Source: Candidatus Woesebacteria bacterium
GTDB lineage: Bacteria; Patescibacteriota; Microgenomatia; UBA1406; GWC2-37-13
Length of the DNA stretch: 11,560 nt
Direction: 5' to 3'
NCBI GenBank assembly: GCA_017993865.1
Contig: JAGOLU010000020.1
Location: 1-11,560, forward strand
The notes beneath the pieces are model-generated. The model did no database searches, was not told the origin of the DNA, and saw only the letters and a list, made by a program, of their open reading frames with translations. Each line of letters begins with the position of its first letter. The stretch's first letter is position 1. Of the stretch, positions 6,383 through 11,519 are shown piece after piece. The translations under genes and the position numbers were made by a program.

Positions 6383-7768
6383 ATGATTAATAAAAAGAAC
6401 AAAGCGTCAAAGCGTCGTTGGAAAATTGGAATGTATGAATATAACACTCAGTATTTCGGGTATGATAACGACGGAAATCTCATCATCAAAGAAGGTAACA
6501 ACGCATACAATATAAACTACCTTGCCGAAAAACTTGGTACTCCACTTGAAATTTTCCTCCCCTTTATCGTAGAAGAGCGTACCGAAGATTTGCTTGATAT
6601 GGCACGCGAAATAATCAAAGACACAGAATATAACGGAAAGTTCTACTACCACTATCCCATGAAAGTGAATCAGAACAAAGAGGTTATGATGGCGCTTATC
6701 GGTGAAGGTGCAAATGTTGAGTCTTCCTCATACAACGAGCTTTGGCTAGTCAAAAAAATGCTTGAGCAGGGCATGTTTAACACCAATATTCGCATATTAT
6801 GCAATGGTCCCAAAACTGACAAATACATGCAGCTTATCGATGAGTTGCAAAATCGTGGGCTTCACTTGACACCCATTATCGAAGGTCCAAATGAACTCAA
6901 ATATCTTCAATACTCGCGTCACGATGTCGGCATCAGACTCGATATGCCAGTCAAGGCAGCCTCAAGATGGAACAAGCCTATCGACCGGTTTGGTTTCTCC
7001 GAGCACGATCTTCTTGCCCTCAGTCCATGTAAGAATCTTAAGATACTTCATTATCATATTGGTTCTCAAATAAACAACGCAGAAGATATTCTGGAGCCAG
7101 TCAAGTATGCCCTAGATATCTATTTCAAACTAAAAGTAAAAAATCCTTCTCTTGAGACACTCAATATCGGTGGCGGTATGCCCATACCGTACGATCGAAA
7201 GAAAGGGTACGACGTAGAAGATCTACTCACCAAAATATTTAAGGTCATGAGAGATGAGGCAGATAAGCGAAAGGCCCCTCACCCCAATCTTATTTGTGAA
7301 TGGGGACGGTATCTGGTGGCACCTGCTCAGATTACTGTGTATAAGGTGATAGACACCAAAACAATAGTTCATGAAAAGTGTCCTGCAAAAAAGTGGTATG
7401 TCATCGACGGGAGTTTCATGAATGACCTCCCCGACATGTGGGGTGTTGACCAAAAATTTATGGTAGCACCGGCGACTAACGTGCGCGACAAACATATGAC
7501 TGAGGTATGGCTTGCCGGATCGAGTTGTGATTCGGATGACATTTATAAGGGTTTCAATGGAAAACTTACTCTACCTGAATACAACATTACCGAAGATACT
7601 CGTCCATATAACATTGTGGTGTTCGACACCGGAGCCTATCAGGACCCGCTCGCGTCTCATCATTGCATGCTTTCTTCTCCTGCAAAAATTATTATCCAAA
7701 ACGGACACATCATGGTTCTCCGTAAACGAGAGACTGCAGAAGATGTGGGGAAATTCTTTGGGTGGTGA
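6383..7768 (+). CDS. speA: Biosynthetic arginine decarboxylase, short type
   Basis: This PLP enzyme of the fold-III (alanine racemase-like) decarboxylase group would convert arginine to agmatine, the first step of polyamine synthesis here. It has 461 residues, much shorter than E. coli SpeA (about 630-660) but like the short form I recall from Bacteroidetes. Visible landmarks are the PLP lysine in Tyr-Pro-Met-Lys-Val-Asn-Gln (K94), His-Ile-Gly-Ser-Gln (225-229), Asn-Ile-Gly-Gly-Gly (261-265) for phosphate binding, Cys-Glu-Trp-Gly-Arg-Tyr (305-310) in place of EPGR, Cys-Asp-Ser-Asp-Asp (382-386) contributing the active-site Cys across the dimer, and Asp-Thr-Gly-Ala-Tyr-Gln (415-420). A different basic amino acid decarboxylase is possible by family alone, but the agmatinase gene nearby supports arginine. 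ATG at 6383 is chosen; Met17 is an alternative. Confidence 0.87.
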   Translation: MINKKNKASKRRWKIGMYEYNTQYFGYDNDGNLIIKEGNNAYNINYLAEKLGTPLEIFLPFIVEERTEDLLDMAREIIKDTEYNGKFYYHYPMKVNQNKEVMMALIGEGANVESSSYNELWLVKKMLEQGMFNTNIRILCNGPKTDKYMQLIDELQNRGLHLTPIIEGPNELKYLQYSRHDVGIRLDMPVKAASRWNKPIDRFGFSEHDLLALSPCKNLKILHYHIGSQINNAEDILEPVKYALDIYFKLKVKNPSLETLNIGGGMPIPYDRKKGYDVEDLLTKIFKVMRDEADKRKAPHPNLICEWGRYLVAPAQITVYKVIDTKTIVHEKCPAKKWYVIDGSFMNDLPDMWGVDQKFMVAPATNVRDKHMTEVWLAGSSCDSDDIYKGFNGKLTLPEYNITEDTRPYNIVVFDTGAYQDPLASHHCMLSSPAKIIIQNGHIMVLRKRETAEDVGKFFGW

Positions 7769-7810
7769 TACAAAAAACGTCGATGCAACTTCTGGTTTGT
7801 ATACGAAATG

Positions 7811-7819
7811 TGTTACAAT
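7811..7819 (+). promoter_or_regulatory. Extended -10 promoter of the DHS-like gene
   Basis: TGTTACAAT is an extended -10 element, with TTCTGG (7790-7795) as a poor -35 at 18 nt. Transcription would begin near 7826, giving a leader of about 28 nt before the ATG at 7854. No clear Shine-Dalgarno sequence is present. A 7-bp inverted repeat (7768-7774 with 7796-7802) lies just upstream. Confidence 0.5.
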
Positions 7820-7853
7820 AAATTGAACCTTCATTTACAAATTCTATTTCTTT

Positions 7854-8873
7854 ATGAACAATACTCTTCTGATTACTAAATTTATTCTCACCAACTTCCA
7901 TAACTTTAACTCCCGGGCTTTGAAAGACGCAACCATCTCCTATCATGAACAAATGAAGAAAGGTGGCAAAATGTTTTGGGCTGTTGCAGGAGCAATGTCA
8001 TCCGCACAACTTGGTATAACGTTGGCTCCCGCAATTCGAGAAGGACTTATTCACGGGCTCTCAGTGACTGGCGCAAACCTTGAGGAATCACTCTTCCGAC
8101 TCGTTGCACATACACATTACAAGGATTTCCCAGACTATCGATATTTCACCAAAGAAGATGATACGAAAATACTCGAAAACCGCATGCGAAGAGTTACTGA
8201 TACGAGTATTCCAGAAGATGAGGCTTTTAGAGCGGTTGAAAAGTATATGGTTCCCAAATGGAAAAATGCTTCACAGAGCGGTATATCTCGATTTTGGCAC
8301 GAGTATTTTTATGAGCTTATTTTAGAACTTGACCCATCAATTTTTGAGGGCAACCCTCAAGATTGCTGGCTTCTCGAAGCAGCAAAGAAGAATCTTCCTA
8401 TAGTCGTTCCTGGTCATGAAGACTCAACCTTCGGAAATATCTTTGCTTCATACGTGAAACACGGTGATTGCAAAGCAACCTGTGTTAAATCTGGAGTGGA
8501 GTACATGGTAGCATTCTATGATCAATATCAAGAACTCTCTAAAGGAGGAGGTATTGGGTTCTTCCAAATAGGTGGCGGAATTGCGGGAGACTTTCCAATT
8601 TGCGTTGTCCCTTCGATAAAATACGATCTTGAACAAGATGTGAAACCATGGGCATATTTTTGTCAGATATCTGACTCGACCACCTCATATGGTTCATATT
8701 CAGGTGCAACACCAAATGAAAAGATAACATGGGATAAACTTACAAAAGACACACCTATGTTCGTGATCGAATCAGATGCGACAATCGTAGTACCTATTAT
8801 GTTGAAGGCTCTGCTTGAATGTAAGGAGAATCCTGACGATGCAGATAAGCTCATAGCAGAACATAAGCATTGA
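7854..8873 (+). CDS. Deoxyhypusine synthase family protein, probable homospermidine/triamine synthase
   Basis: The 339-residue product belongs to the deoxyhypusine synthase fold, NAD-dependent enzymes that transfer an aminobutyl group through an imine with an active-site lysine. The motif Ser-Gly-Ala-Thr-Pro-Asn-Glu-Lys-Ile-Thr-Trp-Asp-Lys (283-295) aligns without gaps to human DHS residues 317-329, so S283, E289 and K295 match human S317, E323 and catalytic K329. Also visible are Thr-Gly-Ala-Asn-Leu-Glu-Glu (72-78), Pro-Gly-His-Glu-Asp-Ser-Thr-Phe-Gly-Asn (186-195) and Gly-Gly-Gly-Ile-Ala-Gly-Asp (240-246). The Lys-His-His region of human DHS is not conserved. Bacteria lack eIF5A, the substrate of true DHS. 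Lying between arginine decarboxylase and agmatinase genes, it is likely a polyamine synthase, for example making sym-homospermidine as plant homospermidine synthases of this family do. The substrate is inference. Confidence 0.88.
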   Translation: MNNTLLITKFILTNFHNFNSRALKDATISYHEQMKKGGKMFWAVAGAMSSAQLGITLAPAIREGLIHGLSVTGANLEESLFRLVAHTHYKDFPDYRYFTKEDDTKILENRMRRVTDTSIPEDEAFRAVEKYMVPKWKNASQSGISRFWHEYFYELILELDPSIFEGNPQDCWLLEAAKKNLPIVVPGHEDSTFGNIFASYVKHGDCKATCVKSGVEYMVAFYDQYQELSKGGGIGFFQIGGGIAGDFPICVVPSIKYDLEQDVKPWAYFCQISDSTTSYGSYSGATPNEKITWDKLTKDTPMFVIESDATIVVPIMLKALLECKENPDDADKLIAEHKH

Positions 8874-8884
8874 ATCCAATAGCC

Positions 8885-8928
8885 TGTCATTACGAGGATC
8901 CGCCTCAGGTGCAGACGAAGCAATCCCA
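8885..8928. repeat. Degenerate copy of a widespread interspersed palindromic repeat
   Basis: The stretch begins TGTCATTACGAGG and ends GACGAAGCAATCCCA, with a small central stem (CGCC, loop TCA, GGTG with one wobble). These ends match the pattern GTCATTGCGAGG...GACGAAGCAATC that I recall as a repeated intergenic element in many bacterial genomes, including Patescibacteria. The arms here are imperfect, suggesting decay. It fills most of the 70-nt gap between the DHS-like and agmatinase genes and, if transcribed, would form a hairpin between them. Only one copy is in the window. Confidence 0.6.
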
Positions 8929-8943
8929 TTTGTAAACTATCCT

Positions 8944-9843
8944 ATGAACCCACAATCAATACTATCGAGATCCACATTAGAAAAATCGGATGCAGTCATT
9001 ATTAGTGCTCCATATGAGAAAACCGCCTCCTCTCGAAAAGGAACACAATATGGACCAAAGAAGATTATTGATTGTTTAGAATCGAAATTAGAATTCTTTC
9101 AACGAGATTATTTGGCTGAAGCATGCGCGCATGTCAATATATCTTCATTGCCCGAGCTAGCCCTGAGCAAAGCCTCACCAGATGAGGCTCTCAAGATTGT
9201 TCGAAACTCATGTGCTATGGTTTTAGATAAGGAGAAGTTTCCGTTGCTTTTAGGCGGAGAGCATTCTGTTACATTAGGACTTCTGCAAGCGTTAGAAACA
9301 AAATATGATCCTCATGAAGTTACCATTCTGCAAATCGATGCTCACTGCGACCTCAGAGATAGTGACGCAGACTATAGTAGCAGCCCCTCCAATTTAGCGC
9401 ATTCATGCGTCATGCGACGTGCACATGAACTTGGATACAATCTTGTTCAAGTTGGGATTCGCACATACTCGGCAGCAGAATATGAATATTTTTCTACTCA
9501 CCCAGAATCGATTTCTGTATTTGAGTGGGGCCTTGATAAAGCACCTGAAATAGAAGAAATCCTAGCGCAGGTAAAAACAAAGTACGTGTACCTGACTGTA
9601 GATGTTGATGGGTTTGACCCTGCGTACATGCCTGGTACTGGTACTCCAGTACAAGGAGGGTTGGAATGGTGGTATGGAGTCAAGCTTATAAAAACACTTA
9701 TTAAAAAGTTTACTCTCCTTGGTGCAGATATTGTTGAAGTTTCACCAACACCCGACTCGGTGCTCACTGAGTATGGAGCATCTCAACTTGTGTACGATAT
9801 TCTTTCGTACAAGTTTGCAGAAAAAATTCAGAAAAAACTCTGA
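8944..9843 (+). CDS. speB: Agmatinase (ureohydrolase family)
   Basis: The 299-residue product is a binuclear manganese ureohydrolase of the arginase/agmatinase family, expected to hydrolyse agmatine to putrescine and urea. All six metal ligands are present: His107 in Gly-Gly-Glu-His-Ser (104-108), Asp132, His134 and Asp136 in Asp-Ala-His-Cys-Asp, and Asp220 and Asp222 in Thr-Val-Asp-Val-Asp-Gly-Phe-Asp-Pro. Further agmatinase-like marks are His153-Ser154, Pro-Gly-Thr-Gly-Thr-Pro (230-235) and Glu265 in Ile-Val-Glu-Val-Ser-Pro. Length is normal. The PGTGTP segment favours agmatinase or a related amidinohydrolase over arginase, and the arginine decarboxylase two genes upstream supports this. 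An aminoalkyl-agmatine ureohydrolase is an alternative. No clear promoter is seen; TAAACT at 8933-8938 is weak, and read-through from the DHS-like gene is possible. The last base of its TGA stop is also the last base of the convergent tRNA-Gly gene. Confidence 0.9.
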   Translation: MNPQSILSRSTLEKSDAVIISAPYEKTASSRKGTQYGPKKIIDCLESKLEFFQRDYLAEACAHVNISSLPELALSKASPDEALKIVRNSCAMVLDKEKFPLLLGGEHSVTLGLLQALETKYDPHEVTILQIDAHCDLRDSDADYSSSPSNLAHSCVMRRAHELGYNLVQVGIRTYSAAEYEYFSTHPESISVFEWGLDKAPEIEEILAQVKTKYVYLTVDVDGFDPAYMPGTGTPVQGGLEWWYGVKLIKTLIKKFTLLGADIVEVSPTPDSVLTEYGASQLVYDILSYKFAEKIQKKL

Positions 9844-9914
9844 GCGGTGGACCGGGCTCGAACCGGCGACCTTCTCCTTGGCAAGGAGACATTCTACCAC
9901 TGAACTACCACCGC
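9843..9914 (-). tRNA. tRNA-Gly(GCC)
   Basis: The minus strand folds as a complete 72-nt cloverleaf. The acceptor arm is GCGGTGG with CCACCGC, the anticodon arm is CTCCT-TGCCAAG-family with loop TTGCCAA and anticodon GCC, and the T arm has TTCGAGC. The discriminator base is U, as in bacterial tRNA-Gly. CCA is not encoded. It follows tRNA-Phe by 2 nt and is probably co-transcribed with it. Confidence 0.95.
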
Positions 9915-9916
9915 TG

Positions 9917-9989
9917 TGCCGAGAGCGTGAGTCGAACACGCATCTGACGCTCTTCAGGCGCCCGCCGTGACCACCTTGGCTATCTCGGC
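9917..9989 (-). tRNA. tRNA-Phe(GAA)
   Basis: The 73-nt minus-strand cloverleaf has acceptor GCCGAGA with TCTCGGC, anticodon stem GGCGC with GCGTC (one G-U), loop CTGAAGA giving anticodon GAA, T stem GCGTG with CACGC, and discriminator A. Position 37 reads G, whereas tRNA-Phe normally has A there. CCA is not encoded. Confidence 0.88.
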
Positions 9990-10003
9990 TATCTGTGGTT
10001 GCT

Positions 10004-10012
10004 ATTGTACCA
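10004..10012 (-). promoter_or_regulatory. Promoter of the tRNA-Phe/tRNA-Gly pair
   Basis: The minus strand reads TGGTACAAT, an extended -10 element, with CTTACA (10027-10032) as a -35 at 17 nt, matching four of six consensus positions. Transcription would begin near 9997, 8 nt before the 5' end of tRNA-Phe. Confidence 0.6.
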
Positions 10013-10070
10013 AACCATCGAGTTACTGTAAGCACGTTATTCCCTATATAGGTCAATGTGCGTCAGCATG

Positions 10071-10126
10071 GAATCCCCCGATAGTCCACGATAGCTATCG
10101 GGACTAGTCCCGCTTCGCGGGGGAAC
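10071..10126. repeat. Compound palindromic element between tRNA genes
   Basis: This stretch is built almost only of inverted repeats. The outer arms are CCCCC (10075-10079) and GGGGG (10119-10123). Inside are CCCGATAG (10077-10084) with CTATCGGG (10095-10102), the perfect palindrome CGATAGCTATCG (10089-10100), the palindrome GGACTAGTCC (10101-10110), and a hairpin CCCGC-TTC-GCGGG (10109-10121). It lies downstream of tRNA-Ile on the minus strand and could act as a terminator or processing signal, but no T-run follows. A repeated mobile palindrome is equally likely. The rest of the gap 9990-10168 shows only the tRNA promoter and a short palindrome CCTATATAGG (10043-10052). Confidence 0.65.
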
Positions 10127-10168
10127 CATCATTTCCCATTTTACCCGCCCGCATCGACGCTCTTACGG

Positions 10169-10240
10169 TGCGCCTGGATGGAATCGAACCATCGACATCC
10201 ATTTTATAAGAATGGCGCTCTACCACTGAGCTACAGGCGC
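10169..10240 (-). tRNA. tRNA-Ile(UAU)
   Basis: A 72-nt minus-strand cloverleaf with fully paired arms: acceptor GCGCCTG with CAGGCGC, D stem GCTC with GAGC, anticodon stem CCATT with AATGG, loop CTTATAA, T stem GATGG with CCATC, loop TTCGATT, discriminator A. The anticodon reads UAU, which pairs directly with AUA. Most bacteria read AUA with a CAU-anticodon tRNA whose C34 is changed to lysidine by TilS. CCA is not encoded. Confidence 0.88.
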
Positions 10241-10250
10241 GTCGGGCGCG

Positions 10251-10285
10251 GTAAGAATGGTGCTCTACCACTGAGCTAATGACGC
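10251..10285 (-). pseudogene. Truncated tRNA: 5' half only, partial duplicate of tRNA-Ile
   Basis: On the minus strand the bases run through an acceptor 5' strand GCGTCAT, a D arm GCTC-AGTGGTA-GAGC and an anticodon 5' stem CCATT, then stop matching a tRNA after CTTAC. No 3' anticodon stem, T arm or acceptor partner (ATGACGC) follows before the tRNA-Ile gene begins at 10240. Bases 10252-10278 repeat bases 10207-10233 of the tRNA-Ile gene with one mismatch, 45 bp apart. It is either a partial duplication or the remnant of a neighbouring tRNA (the truncated loop would fit UAC, Val). Confidence 0.7.
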
Positions 10286-10299
10286 AAGTTGCTTGCGTC
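10281..10299. other. Perfect 8-bp hairpin at the start of the tRNA remnant
   Basis: GACGCAAG-TTG-CTTGCGTC is an exact inverted repeat with a 3-nt loop. It lies between the minus-strand TATAAT (10301-10306) and the tRNA remnant, and its inner arm contains part of the remnant's acceptor strand. No T-run follows on the minus strand, so it is not a standard terminator for the CYTH gene upstream. Confidence 0.55.
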
Positions 10300-10300
10300 T

Positions 10301-10306
10301 ATTATA
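10301..10306 (-). promoter_or_regulatory. -10 box ahead of tRNA-Ile
   Basis: The minus strand reads TATAAT. Transcription would begin near 10294 and run through the tRNA remnant into tRNA-Ile. A TTGACA just before it is only 3 nt away, too close to be its -35; no better -35 is seen at 16-18 nt. Confidence 0.4.
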
Positions 10307-10337
10307 TCGTGTCAAATCAATAAAGAGCACAGAAAAG

Positions 10338-10934
10338 TCAAAAAGCCTTTGGGGTAAAAGAAGTGTCTCCAAATGAAAGATGCGCGACATTCTTGAGCGC
10401 TATTTCGCGATCCCATCCATAGACGTCCATATATACCGGCAATAACCCTCCCTCGTAGCGCTTAGACTTGCCGATGGGCAGTTTTGCAGCTACCGACTCC
10501 ATATTTTCTATACTATCCGATTCAACTTCTATATAGGGTTCAAGCCCAGGCCATATATCGATACAAACTTCGGTATTCCCGATCTTCCAAGTCTCACGTT
10601 TACTCTCCTGATCGTTGGTTTGAATCATGCCCATTATCTTGAGCAGATCAACCGTTGCAGCGAAACTACTTACATTCACCACAAGTTCGCGTTGATGTTT
10701 GTGTCCTTTCTCTTTGCTTGCGTAGTCTTTGGCACTTAGTGTTATCTTGTCTCCTTCATCTCGGACACGAATATATGCGATCGGAAGTTGAGGATTATCG
10801 CGGCTATCAAACACGGCCCGTTTCATGAGGCGCATAGGGACAATACAAGTCGCACCAATATTCTGAAGCACTTTTCTCATTTCTTCAACATTCACGGGGT
10901 AGAATTTAGCTTCTATTTCGTCTGGAATCACCAT
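10338..10934 (-). CDS. CYTH-domain protein (class IV adenylate cyclase/triphosphatase-like)
   Basis: The 198-residue product has the CYTH signature at its N-terminus: Glu-Ile-Glu-Ala-Lys (E6, E8, K10), the ExExK motif. Tunnel-facing basic and acidic residues follow in the usual alternation: Arg56-Val-Arg58, Lys69 in Leu-Ser-Ala-Lys, Glu83 in Arg-Glu-Leu-Val, Lys112-Arg113, then Asp125 and Glu-Val-Glu (136-138). Members bind triphosphates with metal ions and include CyaB-type adenylate cyclases, thiamine triphosphatase and inorganic triphosphatase. The length (about 180-200) fits the CyaB-like group, but activity cannot be assigned from sequence. It begins 12 nt after the stop of the membrane protein gene, so the two are probably co-transcribed. 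No clear ribosome-binding site precedes the ATG. Confidence 0.82.
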   Translation of the reverse strand: MVIPDEIEAKFYPVNVEEMRKVLQNIGATCIVPMRLMKRAVFDSRDNPQLPIAYIRVRDEGDKITLSAKDYASKEKGHKHQRELVVNVSSFAATVDLLKIMGMIQTNDQESKRETWKIGNTEVCIDIWPGLEPYIEVESDSIENMESVAAKLPIGKSKRYEGGLLPVYMDVYGWDREIALKNVAHLSFGDTSFTPKAF

Positions 10935-10946
10935 AAGAATATAGTC

Positions 10947-11405
10947 TTAAATAATTTTGCCTATCAAGACGGCAACCATCGAGACTACAAGGTTGATTAG
11001 AGACACATAAAGAAATGCTTCAGAATTCTTTCTCAATTTTCCAATCTCCTCTACACCTTTGTTTTCTTCATGATATGTCCTCCGGCTCAAACCGCTGTCT
11101 TCGTTGTTCCCTCCTTGCATATCCTTAGAAAAACCGATAAATTTGTCCCACTCTTTACCCATTACCTTATACAAAATCTTAGAGTTCATTAATTGTAAAA
11201 TGGCAAGCAAGATACTCAGAAGAGCACACACGATCGTTACCGTACGAAGGGTGTGGTTCATTACACCAGGCGAGCTTGTAACGAATGCTAAATATATTGG
11301 AACTACGCCTATCAGAGTTTTGGGTAGTTCCAAGTCGGTCAGACTCAGGTACTTGTTACTTAGGTCCGTTCTTTCTTTTTCAAGATCTTTGATAAATGGA
11401 TCCAT
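10947..11405 (-). CDS. Three-helix membrane protein, unknown function
   Basis: The product has 152 residues from the ATG at 11405; a TTG codon just upstream (11408) is in frame but is a less likely start. A charged N-terminal segment rich in Lys, Glu and Asp (1-29) is followed by two hydrophobic helices at about 30-46 and 54-73, a polar region (about 75-128) with Gly-Gly-Asn-Asn-Glu-Asp and many charged residues, and a third helix at 130-150 ending in Gly-Lys-Ile-Ile. I do not recognise the family. The layout, two helices, a cytoplasmic linker and a third helix, resembles small signalling or effector membrane proteins, but no motif supports this. It precedes the CYTH gene, which may mean a shared role with a nucleotide or triphosphate signal. 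Confidence 0.6.
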   Translation of the reverse strand: MDPFIKDLEKERTDLSNKYLSLTDLELPKTLIGVVPIYLAFVTSSPGVMNHTLRTVTIVCALLSILLAILQLMNSKILYKVMGKEWDKFIGFSKDMQGGNNEDSGLSRRTYHEENKGVEEIGKLRKNSEAFLYVSLINLVVSMVAVLIGKII

Positions 11406-11409
11406 CAAT

Positions 11410-11415
11410 ATTATC
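11410..11415 (-). promoter_or_regulatory. Possible -10 box of the membrane protein/CYTH pair
   Basis: The minus strand reads GATAAT, ending 5 nt before the ATG at 11405. It would give a leaderless or nearly leaderless transcript as at other genes here. The gap to tRNA-Ala is only 30 nt, so read-through from the tRNA genes is also possible. Confidence 0.3.
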
Positions 11416-11435
11416 TCTAACTAACAACCCCTATG

Positions 11436-11506
11436 TGGACCCGAGGAGAATTGAACTCCCTCCTCCGCAATGCGAATGCGGCGTTGTACCGTCTAACTCC
11501 GGGCCC
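11436..11506 (-). tRNA. tRNA-Ala(CGC)
   Basis: A 71-nt minus-strand cloverleaf: acceptor GGGCCCG with CGGGTCC, including the G3-U70 pair that marks alanine tRNAs, D stem GTTA with CAAC, anticodon stem CCGCA with TGCGG, loop TTCGCAT giving CGC, T stem GGGAG with CTCCT, discriminator A. CCA is not encoded. Confidence 0.88.
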
Positions 11507-11519
11507 TACTCAACATTTG

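Noticed and set aside
7854..8873. True deoxyhypusine synthase acting on eIF5A
   Set aside because: Gene layout, tRNAs and promoters are bacterial, and bacteria use EF-P without hypusine. The polyamine neighbours give a better explanation.
9719..10056. Open frames covering the tRNA-Gly and tRNA-Phe genes on both strands
   Set aside because: They run through well-formed tRNA genes, and the translated residues are typical tRNA-derived false proteins.
10207..10278. Two direct repeats as a CRISPR-like array
   Set aside because: Only two units exist, and the repeat is plainly the D arm and anticodon 5' stem of a tRNA.
10169..10285. One tRNA with an intron, using the acceptor strand at 10279-10285
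   Set aside because: GCGTCAT pairs poorly with the 3' acceptor CAGGCGC (two mismatches and a wobble), whereas GCGCCTG at 10234-10240 pairs perfectly.
10281..10299. Hairpin as intrinsic terminator of the CYTH gene
   Set aside because: No T-run follows it on the minus strand, and a -10 box lies directly before it.
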